Below are positions 42,255 through 53,500 of a stretch of DNA of 64,000 nucleotides, piece after piece. This stretch comes from Cafeteria roenbergensis (lineage: Eukaryota; Sar; Bigyra; Bicosoecida; Cafeteriaceae). The DNA lies in contig VLTN01000018.1 in the NCBI GenBank assembly GCA_008330645.1, positions 372,001-436,000 of the forward strand. Reading direction: 5' to 3'. A model generated the notes under the pieces. It ran no database searches. It was not told the origin of the DNA and saw only the letters and a list, made by a program, of their open reading frames with translations. A program made the translations under genes and the position numbers. How positions within the stretch are numbered: the stretch's first letter is position 1; every line of letters starts with the position of its first letter.

Positions 42255-42527
42255 CGCGCGCCCAACTCGAGCAGTCGGTTGCCGGTGAGGCGCGCGGTGG
42301 GAGCAACCCCTGCGCCAGCGCCCCTCCTCTTCCCCCTCCCCCCCACTCCCCCGCACACTGTCTTCGGGTGCCGGAGGGAGGGTGCCCTCCGCCCTGCGCG
42401 CTCGCGCAGGCGGTCGCGATTGTGCTGTCGCGCGGCAGCGCCGCGGCCCACACGGGCTCTGCAGCGCAAGTGTACGTGTTTGCATTGCCGTCTCCTGTTC
42501 CCGCGAGCGGCACCCGCCGCCGACGGC
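42255..42527. promoter_or_regulatory. Bidirectional promoter region F-box/kelch genes
   Basis: 273 bp between opposed starts. It is less GC-rich close to the kelch start (about 42470-42500, GTGTACGTGTTTGCATTG). No clear TATA box. Confidence 0.4.
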
Positions 42528-45500
42528 ATGGCGTCGTCGGCCGCAATTCATGCGGACGTTCTCACTGGTCGGCTCGCTCCTCGGTTTCGGTGAGGCTTGG
42601 CGACGTCTTGAGCCTGCCCGCGGCCCGCGCCTGAAGGGGTCTTGGCGAGGGGGCGCGTTGCGACTGCGCGGTCGCTCAACGCACCTGCAGCTCGCGCGTG
42701 GCCGCGGCGACCCGGCAGCCCGGACCGATGGCCCGTCCTTGAGGCGTGCGCATGGCCACGCTGGCCACGCCTTGCGGGAGCGGCGGGACCGCAGCGACTC
42801 TTGCACGCGCGAGCGTGGCGCTCGAGCCTCGGTTCACAGCGACAGCGAAGCCTGGTGCCAAACTCTGACCCGCCGCGGCTCCTACCTGCCTGCCCGCCTG
42901 CAGGGAGCTGCCTTCCCATGCGCTTGGCCCGCGGCCGCCCATGCTCGAGGCCTTCGGCTCGTGCCGCGTCGGGGACTATGTGTACTGCCTCGGCGGCATC
43001 GGCCTGACCCCCGACGCCTCCGGCGACCGCCGCACGATGGCTGTCGCCAGGTACAGCATCAAGAATGGCGCGTGGGAAGCCGTGGTAGATGCGCCTGCCC
43101 CTCTCCAGGAGAGTGCGCCGGGCACGGGCGGCGGCGTGGGACAAGGGCCGCGCAAGCCCGCTCCGCGAGGCAGGCACTCGGTTTGCGCAGTGGGGCCTCT
43201 CATCTTCGTCCACGGCGGCGAGGGCGCGGCCTTTGCGACCCGCAAGGGCGCGGCGGGGGACGAGGGCAGTGGCAGCGGGACTGCGCGGACGCCGGCGACC
43301 GCGCGGGCGGAGCCTCAGCTGGCCGAGGAGCTGCGGTCGCTGCGGAGGACGCTGCACTCGGACATGTGGGTGTTCGACACCCGCACGCACCAGTGGGAGC
43401 GGGTGGAGCCAGTGGCGCCGCCTGCTGGCGAGGAGGCGGACGACACGGAACAGGCGAGCGAGGAGGAGACGCCGGGCGCAAACGCTGCCTCAGGGCCCGA
43501 CGCGGCCGCGGACGAAGCCGATGACGCTGCCGCTGCCACTGCGGCCAAGCTCGGGTACACCAAGCCGCGCCACTCCAAGCCGTCGAGGCTGGACCAGGGG
43601 CCGGTGCAGCCAGTGACGGCCCCCGATGGGACGTTTCGGGCGCTCCCCCCGCCCGCAGCGGCGACAGGTGGCACCGGGGTCACTCGGCGGCCCAAGGTGG
43701 TTGTGCGGAAGCAGCGTGCTGGGGCGGCCGGCAGCCCCGACGCGGCGCGCAGCGCCAGCGGGGCGTCGCCCGACCAGCAGCCGGGCCAGCACGCAAGCAA
43801 GCGAGCCAGCGGGCAGAGGGTGCGGCCCGTCGTGCCTGCGGCGCGGCGCGGACACATCCTCACGCCGTGGTGCGACTCCGCCGGGAGGCTGTGGCTCGTC
43901 CTGTTCGGGGGTGCGGGCTCCGGCTCCCGCGGCGACAACAGCCCGCTGGCAGACGTGTGGGCCTTCCACGTGGAGGAGAGGTACTGGCGGGAGCTGCGGC
44001 CTCGCAAGTCCTTGCGGTCCGACTCGAGCATGGGCCTGGACAGCATGTGGGAGCCCTTGCGACGGCCCGGGGAGGCCCCGCTCGCCGGGCCGGAGCTGCT
44101 CGTTCCGCCGCCCAGGAGCTCGTCTGCGGGCACGGTGGTCGGTGACGCGCTGTTCGTCTTTGGCGGCGCCACGCCGCGCGGGCCCAGCAACGACTTGTGG
44201 GTGTTCAACTTGACAGCGCAGGTGTGGAAGCGGGTCCACGCATCGCTCCCCACCGACGGCCCGGCTGGTCACGTGACGACGCCGGCCGGGCGCGCCTCCA
44301 GGATGCCCCCCGCCCGCTACGGGCACGCCGTGGTCCCTGACCCCTGGCAGCCCGACGCCTTCCTTGTGCTGGGCGGGCGCGGCCCGCGCACGCCGGAGCC
44401 GCTTGACAACGCGGCTGTCGACAGGGGCGCGCCGTTGACCGCGGGCGCGTCCGGCAGCCTGTCGTCGTTGGCGTTTCGCCCGTCCGTCGGAGGGCTCGAC
44501 GGCGCGGGCAGCGTGTTCCAGCCCGACGCGGGGCGCGTCGGCGCGGCGGTCGACTGCCTGCCCTGGAGGTTCGATTGCCGCCTCCAGGCCTGGGAGCCGC
44601 TGCCGCTGGTGACGGACCCCTTCCGCGAGCTTCACGAGGCCAAGGCGCGTCACAGGTCCATCGCCCGGCGCGTGGGGTTCGAGACTGGCGCAAGCGGACA
44701 TTCGGCGGGCGCTGCAGCCTCTCCGCGCACGCAGGCGCGCGAGCGGGCAGAGCAGGAGCACGCCGCCCTGCTGGCGGAGCGAGAGGTGCGCAAGGCGCAG
44801 CGGCGCCTCAGGCAGTCGAAGAAGGACCTCGTGCGCAAGGTGAGCGGAGCGGCATTTGCCGTGGCGCGGGGGGGGCGGCGGAGTCAGCACTCGAGGGGCG
44901 CGGACGGGGAGGGCAGCGTCGGCAGCCGCGGCAGCGGCTCCCGGGAGGGCTTTGCAGCTGCCGATTCGGCGGCGAGGCCGGCCTCCAGAGCGGCATCCGG
45001 CAGCAGGCCCAACGCCACAGTGGGCTCGCCGGCGTCGCTCGCGTCTGGCGACGAGAAGGAGGAGGAGGAGGCGGCGGCGGCGGCGCCAGAGGAGGAGGCG
45101 GAGGGCGACGACGACGACGAGGATGCCGCGAGCGTGCGTCCAGAGGTGCAGGGAATTCCGCCGCCTCGCTTCGCGGCGGTGGTGGCGCCGCTTTGGCAGC
45201 ACCCGCAGCTTCAGCGGGTCGTGGGGCCGCTGCGCGCGCTTCTCGACGCCTCAGAGGCCGGCGCCGTGGTCACGGGGGCCGGGCCCGCGCACCACTTCGG
45301 CCACCCGTCGAAGCGCCCCGGCGCCGCCGGCGGGGCCTCCAAGTGGATCACGGTGCCGCCCCCGGGCCTCGGCGGCCCGTTCACCGAGCCCGAGGACGTC
45401 GAGTCCCGCGTGAAGGACGGGGAGGTTTACGGCGCCACCAGCGCCGAGAGTAGCATCGTCCGCGCGGACAGCAAGTGCAGGCGCGTGCTCGTCTGCGGCG

Positions 45501-48500
45501 GGCTGCGAACCGACGGGCAGGGGGGCGCCGCGAGCATGATGCAAGTGTACCACCTCATGCTCCCGCCGCCCCCGCGCCGCGGGTGGAAGTCCCGCCTGGA
45601 GGTGGACGGCATCAGCGCGGAGGTGCTTCTGCGCGGGGGCGCCGACGGGGGCGAGGCGGGGGGCGCGTCCGCCAGCGGCGCAGCCCTCGGGAGCGCAGGG
45701 CCGTCGGCGGCTGCCACCGTTCTGCGCGGGCCTGGCCAACAGTCCCCGGCCAAGGCAGCTCCCGAGGAGGCGCTCCTGCCGTCCACCGTCCGCGGTGTTC
45801 TCGCGGCGCACACCGCGCCCGCGCCGCCGCAGCCCGTGGTTGCCGGGCTTGGGAAGACCATGGCGTTTCAACCGGGCACGTCGACGTCGTCCGCCTCGAG
45901 AGCCAAAGGCGCGGTGGCAGGACCCGCCACGGGCGCAAGGCCGATTGGCTCAACGGAGCTGTTCCAGCGGAGCCGGCCGCGCGGGACGGGCAACGCAGAC
46001 TCGACCTCGCACGCTTGGAATTCCTCAATGCACACGCTGGGCAGCTCCACTGGCCTTGCTGCCGTGACAGAGGTGGAATCTGCCCGCAGCCCGTCGGAGG
46101 GGGGCGACGCGGGCTCCGCAGCGGAGGGCGCGAGCCGCGCAGAGTGGGGCACCGGCGCCCTGCCTCCCGTCGGCAGCGCCTCCACTCGCCTGGAGGACTA
46201 CGTGCGGCCCCGCCAGCTTCGCAGCGTCGCCGTGCTCCACAGGGGCCAGCACGAGGCGGTGGGCATGGACGGAACGTGGAGCTACCGCAAGGGGGGCGAG
46301 GCCGAGGACGTGTCTGCGGACGTTCTCAAGGCTGCCTGCGCTGCAGCGGCCGGCGGCGGGGCGAGGCCGTCAGAGGCCGAGCTGGACGAGGCCGAGGTGC
46401 AGGCGCAGGCTGCCGCGTCGCACCGCGCAGTGGGGCTGGCGTCGTGGCCGATAGCCGCGATGACAGGCGGCGCGCTCGGTCGCTCGGGGCAGGCCGGATG
46501 GCAGCCCTCCACTCAATACGAGGACGAGCCTTCCCGGGACGAGCAAGAGCCGCCCCACTGGGAGGAGGGGGCGAAGCAGCAGCGCGACCTGTCGGAACAG
46601 CATTTCCCCGACGGGCAGCAGCTGCGGCTGTTCACCGATGCCCCCACCGAGCGCCCCCCTGCGCCTCCCCCTGGGGCCTTCTCGTCTCGGGCCGCGTCTC
46701 CCGGAAACGGCGCTGCTCGCGGCGGCCGCGCCGGCGGTTACGACGATGGCGACGATGGCGACCGCTACAGCGACTACGAACGCGATGAGGAAGCGGGGGC
46801 TTCGCCCAGGCGGCCCCGTGCGCGAGGCGCCGGCTCCCCGCCGCTGCGGGTGCGCCTGTCCCCAGAAGGCACGAGCTCCCCGGCGACCGACGAGCGGCCC
46901 TTCACGACCCCGGCTGCCCTCGCTGGGCTGCGCAGAGGCAGCGCGGACTTTTCGTCGTCGCCTGGCGAGGGGCAGGAGGGAGCTCGCGGCCGGGGAGGGG
47001 ACGAGCGAGCCATCGTAGCAAACCTCCGCTCCCTCACGCCCCTGCGGGGGCAGCTCTCCGGCCGGGGTAGCCCAATGCGCTCGCCCATGACTGCGCCCGC
47101 GGGGGCGGGCTTTGGCTCTTCGCGCTCCCAGCTGGGCTCCGGGAGGGGCAGCGCGCTCAGCAGGCGCTCGCAAGAGGCGAGCGACGCTTGCGCGGACGTG
47201 GAGGAGGAGGACGATCTCGGCGGCAAGGCGGCAGCCTCCGCTCCGGTGCCCTTTGAGGTGAACAGGCAGGGGGCTCGCGCTCCCACGCCCGGGTCTCGCG
47301 CCCACTCCCGGCACGCCAAGGAGCGCGGGTTTTCTCGTTCCGCGGAGCACGGGCTGGCGCCCGACCCGTTCCCGGGGCGCCGCTCCAGGAGCCCTCTGTA
47401 CAAGCCCACCGCGATCGAGGTCGCCCTCGAAGCGCAGGAGGCAGCGGCCGACCGCCGGGAGATGTACGGCTCCATCCGCCGGCGCATGCTGCAGGCGGAG
47501 CACGTGCTGACGCCGTCGACGCAGGACGTCATCGGGGCGCGGGACCGCGATGTCGCCCTGAGCCTGCTCACGCCCACGCAGCGCCGGCTGCACGAGGCGC
47601 GGCGGCACGGCCTCCAGAGGGCTGCCAGGGCAGTGGCGCCGGCTGACGACCCCGAGCAGGCGCTGTCCCTCGGCGCACCCGGCTCGCCCGTCAGGGGGCG
47701 CGCAGCCTCGCGTGGCCGCGCCCTGGACGCTAGCGTGTCTTTGGGAGACACTGCCAGGGGCGACGCGACCCCCAGTCGCGGGGAGGACTCCTCCGCCGTT
47801 CTGGCCGAGATGGCTGCTGCCTCGCGGCGGCGGAGCGACTCCGCTGGAAACGCCGCCTCGCTAGTCTCTCGTCCTCTCCGCTCGCGGGGCGCGAGCCGGC
47901 AGCGGCCAGCGTCTCCGGGCTCGATCGGCGTGCGCTCGACTCCCCTGCATGGCTCGCGTGGCGCAGGCGGCGGCGAAGTCGACGGCGACGACCTAGCCAC
48001 TTGTGGGCCGCCTTCGCTGGCAGGAGCGTCCCTCCTCCCGTCGCTGGCAGGGAGCAGCATGGCCGCCGCGCCCCTGTCGCTCACGTCCCCGCTCCCCTTC
48101 GCGGCTGGCGGGCTCGGGAGCGTAGGCGGGGGCGGCCCCGTTTCGGCCGTGCCGCTTGCTGTCGCAAGGGCGATGGCCGGGCCACGGCTGAGCCAAGTGA
48201 CGATTTCCAGGGCCACCATGGTGTCGGGCGCCATGCGCCACCGCACCCTGACGGCCGTGCAGACTGCGGAGCTGAGCGACCCGGAGCTCGCTGGCAGCTT
48301 GCGAGAGGCTGGGGTCCGGGCAGGCTTCACCGCGGCGACGTTCGCGCCAGGGGGCGGCGTGGTGGCCAAGGCGCTTGCTGAGGCCGACCTTCGGGACATG
48401 AACTCGTCCTCCAGGCGGGGGTCGGGTCAGGCGGCCTCGCGAGCAAGGAGGGCGGCCGCGCAGCCCGCGGTGGTGCCGGCGGGGGCAGAGGACGCGGCTG

Positions 48501-50278
48501 GCTTCGCCCCCGACGGCGGCGCGAGGGGCTCGGTCACGCCATCGGCGCAGGCGGCCGGCACCCGCGTCCACCAGCGCATCGCAGCAACCTCGGGCGCGGT
48601 GCAGGCGATGGAGGGAACCGCGGTCACGATGTCCGCGGCCGAGTCGCTTCGGCGCCTGAGGCGCGAGCAAGGGCGGACGCAGCGCGAGGACGTGCCTGGG
48701 GCGGTCGCGGGCGGGCCGGACAGCGTGCACAGAAAGCCGCTGCCGCTTGCGGTGCGGCTCGTGGGCGGCAGGCAGCCGCCGTCGTCGGCGCTGCCTGAGG
48801 ACGTCGTCCGGCGAGTCCGCGCACGCTTCAAGGAGGAATCCGCGATGGGCGAGTCCAAGTCCGCCCCCGCGCTGCCCGCTGCGCCGGGAGTCAAAGGGGA
48901 GTGGGCAGGGCGCCGCGGCCACACTCTGGCGCCCGATCGAGGGGAGGCCCCTCCCCTGTACGCCGCGTTCGACCGCTCCAACGCCCAGTCCACCACAGAG
49001 CTCCCCGCTTCCGCCGTTCTGGACGCCTTCCCGGCGGACCGCCAGCGGCTGCAGCGCATCACGGGCGGAAGGCGCGGCCCAACCCTGGAAGAAGTGGCAG
49101 AGCCGCTGATGAAGTCGGCAGTCCAAGCTGCCAGGCGAGGGCGAGCCGCCGCACACCGCCCCGGTCCGGTGGTGGGAACCCGGCTGCCGGACGGGGCCTT
49201 GGCCCTGGACTTCCGGTCGGTGACAGAGGCCGACGGGGCGGAGGCCGCCCAGAGGCGAGAGGTCCAGGCGCAGGTCCAGGCAGAGCAGCAGGCCCGCCGC
49301 GCGACCAAGGTGGGCGCAAGCGCGTCTGCCGCGGTCGGACCGAAGCTTCGCTTCCCGCCCAGAGCGGAGATGCCACGCGCCCCTGTAGAGGGCTCCGGCT
49401 CGGACGCGCACCTTCGGCTGGTCATGGCTGCAGGGCTGCCCACAGCGTCGGTCAACCCGGACCTCCGCGTTCTCATGCGGCGGGCCCAGCAGGAGGCGCG
49501 CGCCTCGATCGAGGAGCAGCAGCGCGTCTCCCTGCTCGCCAGGCAGGCCCACGCCCGTGGGGGGACGGCCGGCCGTCCGTCTCCCGGCGGCCAGCCGAGC
49601 TCCAAGAGCCGACTGGAGCGAGAGCGCGAGCGCTGGCAGGCGGAGCAGAGCAAGTACGCGCTGGCGTCGCCGATCTTTGAGAGGAGCGAGGCGCAGCGGC
49701 GGCGGAAGGAGTTTGGGGTCGCGGCAGCCGCCAAGCTGCTCTCGCGGTCGACGTCTTCCAAGCGCGCAGCGGACGTCGTCACGGTGCCCACCCGCTCCTC
49801 GGTGCTGTCCTGCCGGCCTGGCCTCGTCGCCGGCACCGGCCGCGTCATCAAGGCTCGCTCGTTGGCAGAGCCGGCAATGCGAACGACCCTTGTCATCCCT
49901 GAGGACGCGAGCGCCGCCAAGGCGGCCATTCGCCGTCGCTCCGCGCTGGAGCGCAGCCTCGTGCAGGCAGGGACCACCGCCGACGCTGCAATCGGCCCCG
50001 ACCTGGTCGACGCGTCCGCCCTGGGCGGCGTGGCTGGGCCAGACGGCAACGCTGCCGCCAGCAGCTCCGGCTTCGGGTACTCGGCCCGGGGAGGCGTTGC
50101 AACGCGAATCTTCGTTAGCGCCTTCGATCGGCCGGTGCCCACGCCAGACCTCACGCTCCTTCGCCGGTCGCTCGCCGACAGGCGAGCCGAGGCCCGCCGC
50201 GCCGCCGAAGAGCGACGCTCCGAGGCCCGCCAGGTCGCCGCGACGCTGGCCGCCTCTGCGTCTGCCCCGACTCTGTGA
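42528..50278 (+). CDS. Giant kelch-repeat protein, two exons
   Basis: CDS join(42528..42589, 42904..50278), 2,478 aa. Exon 1 (20 codons plus two bases) was found by frame: the splice (314-bp intron, GTGAGG...TGCAG) gives RFRELPSHALGPRPPMLEAF, the usual lead-in of a kelch blade, before DYVYCLGGIG. Kelch blades with the hallmark double Gly are at residues about 40-55, 345-375 (LVLFGG...ADVWAFHVEERYW), 425-455 (GDALFVFGG...NDLWVFNLTAQVW), 495-515 (ARYGHAVV...FLVLGG) and about 880 (RVLVCGG). Large low-complexity loops separate them. A coiled coil lies at about 630-670. Residues about 920-2478 are largely disordered, Ala/Ser/Arg/Glu-rich, with a final charged helix (SLADRRAEARRAAEERRSEA). A partial propeller used for protein binding is likely. 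ATG 42941 inside exon 2 is the fallback start if exon 1 is wrong. Confidence 0.8.
42590..42903 (+). other. Kelch gene intron
   Basis: 314 bp, GTGAGG donor, CCTGCAG acceptor. The phase-2 join (CG-G) keeps the frame. Confidence 0.7.
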
Positions 50279-50567
50279 GCGTGCCCATGCGCAGTGACCC
50301 GCGCGCTGGCCAGCGCCTCCGCAGGGCCTGCCGCGAACGGGCGCCGGCTCAGAAGCTTGAGAGCACGGCCCAAGTGTGCTGCGTGCTGCCCAGTCGGAAA
50401 CTGACACCTGCCAGCTCTGGCCCGGCCAGCACCGCACGCAAGATTGCACGCCACGGAAGCGAACGCAGCACGCAGCAACACACACTTAGGGGCAGAGCGA
50501 GCGAGCGAGCGAGCGAGCGAGAAACGCCAGCGACCAGCACAGCTTCGGGGCTCAAGCGCTCGGCAAG
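50279..50567. other. Shared 3' region of kelch and GCP2 genes, with GAGC microsatellite
   Basis: 289 bp between convergent stops. A GAGC tetranucleotide repeat (about seven units) lies at 50495-50522. Confidence 0.5.
50495..50522. repeat. (GAGC)n microsatellite
   Basis: About seven tandem GAGC units in the 3' spacer between the kelch and GCP2 genes. Confidence 0.85.
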
Positions 50568-53500
50568 CTACTCCGCCCGGCGCCGGGAGGCCGACGCGGC
50601 TCGCTTGGCCTCCTCGGCCGCCAGAGTCTCCGCGTAGAAGCCATTGAAGTCGAGCCGCGTGACAAGGTGCACGACGCGGGACCTGTACTCGCGCTGCGAG
50701 ATGCGGACGAGGCTGGACATGAACTGGCCAAGCAGCTTGTCGAACATCTCGCTGGCCCGCATGATGACGCTGCGCCAGCCCTCCTGGCCCATCGAGTGCC
50801 GCATGGACTCGGACTGGGCGGCCACGCGCGCCGCGCGCCGCCGGTGCTGCTCCTTGGACCGCTGGATCGCCTTGGCATCAGCCTTCTCCTCCTCCGTGGC
50901 GTGCGCGGCAATGAATCGCAGGCCTCGCCCTGCGGCCGCCCCGATGTCGGCGGCCCGGCCTTGCCCCGTGGACCCATCCCGCCGGCGCTTGGCCGCCAGC
51001 GGGGTGCCCACGCCCGCCACCTTGGCGACTTCCTCCTCGTCCAGCATGTGCATTGCAATCTCCTTCACAACGCGGTCGGCGAACAGGCCGCACAGCGCCA
51101 CCAGCCGGTCCAGAGGCTTGAACACCTCCAAGGAGGTCAGCAGGCACTCCTTCAGGCTCGTGTCCAGGAACCGCTCGTGGGCCGCCGAGAGCGCGTCCAC
51201 GGTTTCGCAGGCGGCAAGGTCGCGCTGCATCTCCGCCCACCGCGGCTCCATGGCTTCGATCGTCATATAGTAGACGAGGTTCCGGACAAAGTGCTGCATG
51301 CGTGCGCGGAGGGCGTGAGCCTGGGCCAGCTCCCGCCGCAGCCGCAGCTCCTTGCACCCTTGCAGCGACGTCCACGCCGCGGACAGCTTGCGCTCCACGT
51401 GCTTGCAGAGGAAGAGGTGGCGGAACAGCAGGCGGTACTTGATCAGCGAGTCCGGGCTGATGACAAGCGAAACAGGCCAGGGGACCTCGACGCTGAGCGC
51501 GATGGCCTGGTACCCGCGGAGGGTGCCCTCGCGGTGCTTGCGGCGGCGGGCGGGCTGGTGCGGTGCCGCCGCAGCCGCGTCGGCTGCAGCCTGGATGTCC
51601 TGCAGCTTCTCGAGAAGGCGCGCGTCCTCCAAGTCGCAGGAGAGCAGGTCTCTGCCTGGGTCCGTGGTCGCGGGGGCGGCCGAGGCGCTGGACATGCGGA
51701 GCGAGAGCTCCACAAGCGACCGCAGACGCTGAAGCGACACGATCTTCCTGCCGTCCCTCGCTGCCGTGAGACTGAGGCTGAGGCCGGCGGTGGGGTCCGC
51801 CAGGCGCTCGAGCTCCTCCTCGGCGGAATCCATAAAGTGGCTGACGAAGTCCCCCTGGGCCAGCAGGAAGTACCTCCGCATGCTCTCCAGCCACTGCCCC
51901 AGGTGCGATCGGTCCACCAGGTGCCGCAACAGCGCCTTGGCCGCGCTCGCGTGAGCGGAGCGCAACGCCACCTCGAACGCTCGCGCCTCCGTGCTGAACT
52001 CGAGCCGGACCGACGTCCCGTCCGGCCCGGCCGCTCCCCCCGTCGCCTCGCTCGAGAACGGAGTGGGCTCGGCGTCGGCCTCCTCCCAGCTGCCCGTCGC
52101 CGCGGTCGCAGACCGCGACGCCGCTGCAAGCGCCGCTGCAGCCGGCGCCGACCGCCTGAGCGCCGACAAGGCCGGGTCCTGGCCCGCCCCCTTCGCTCCC
52201 GGCACGATGTCCCCCTCAAAGCTGCCAGAAGCCAGCGCCGCGAGGTCGGCAGCTGCTGCGGCGGCATCTGCCGGCACGCGCGTGTCGGCCGCGCACCTTC
52301 GCAGAGCGGCCAGATTCCGCCCAGCCTCCAGCACCAGGCCGGCGTGCGGCCGGAGGAACGCGGGGCACTGCTCCTCGCTGAGCTCGAAGCCGCTGGTCCA
52401 CCACTGCGCAGCGGCCACGGCATCCGTTATGGCTCCCTCCGAGTCGATGGCCGACGATGCCGACGCCAGCCTCCTGCCAGTCCCCGCCTTGCCCGCGCCC
52501 GCGCCCGCGCCCGCTCCTGCGCCCGAGCCCGCGCCTGCGCCCGCACCGGGAGCCCGTTGCACCATGAAGAGCCCCCCGTCGTCCACCAGCTCGCCTCGGA
52601 AGACCCACGCCTCGACCTGGCGGAGGAAGGGCGCAGCCGCGCGCTCAAGCAGAAACCTGCAAAGCGAGGCCGTGGCCGCGTCGCCCGCTCGCGCGCTCAG
52701 CAACGCCACCCGGTCGAGCAGCTTGCCACCCCGGGCGTCACCCGCCGCGTCGACCACCGCGTGCAGTCCCGCGAGCGTCCGGAGAGCAGGCTGAAGGTGG
52801 AACCACAGCCGCTGCAGGGGCGGCATCGGGGCCGAGCTCGCCTGGTCGCCGTCGCCCCCGCCAGGGACGGCCCCCTCGTCGGCCAAGTCATCGCCCCTTC
52901 GGCTCGCGAACCCTGCCATCGGCTCTGCCAGCGCGTCGGCCTCGATCTGGGTGAGCAGGAGCCCGAGCTCGTGCAACAGCGCCTTGGCAGCGTCGGCCAG
53001 TGCCTGCGCCGCCATGCCAGCGTCGGCTCGGCCGTTCAGCTCGACGAATCGCCGCGCGCGGGCCGCATGCGTGGCTGCGGGGAGCAACTGCCGCGCGAGC
53101 CCGAGCAGGGCGGTGTCCGCCCCGCGGGTGCGCGACAGCACGAACTCCACGTCGGCCAGCCCCTCGCCTGTCGCTGCTGCCATGGCAAGCGACGGGCCCG
53201 CTGCGTCCGAGGACTCGCCTTCGTCCGCGGCGCTCAGGAGCGACCCGATCCTGGCCCGGCTCGAGCGCAGGCGGGTGCTGGAGGCGGACACCACGTACCG
53301 ACCCGTGTGCCCTAGCATCGCGTCGATGACGTCGGCGGCGAGGAGCGACTCCTGCGTGGCCACGTCGTACGAGCCGAGCTCCCGCACGGGCGCACCGGCT
53401 CTCCGAAGCGCGTCCCCGGGCCTGCCCGAGCCGCCCTGAAGCAAGGCGGGGCCCGCCAGCACGAAGGATCCCGCGAGAAACGGCCGAGAGAGCGCCCAGG

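Noticed and set aside
42255-42806. N-terminal extension of the F-box gene frame to 42806
   Set aside because: Arg/Ser-rich without homology, and it overlaps the kelch gene's first exon on the other strand.
47993-50485. Minus-strand open frames of about 830 and 684 codons opposite the kelch gene
   Set aside because: No recognisable motif; they begin in the 3' spacer and mirror the sense codons.
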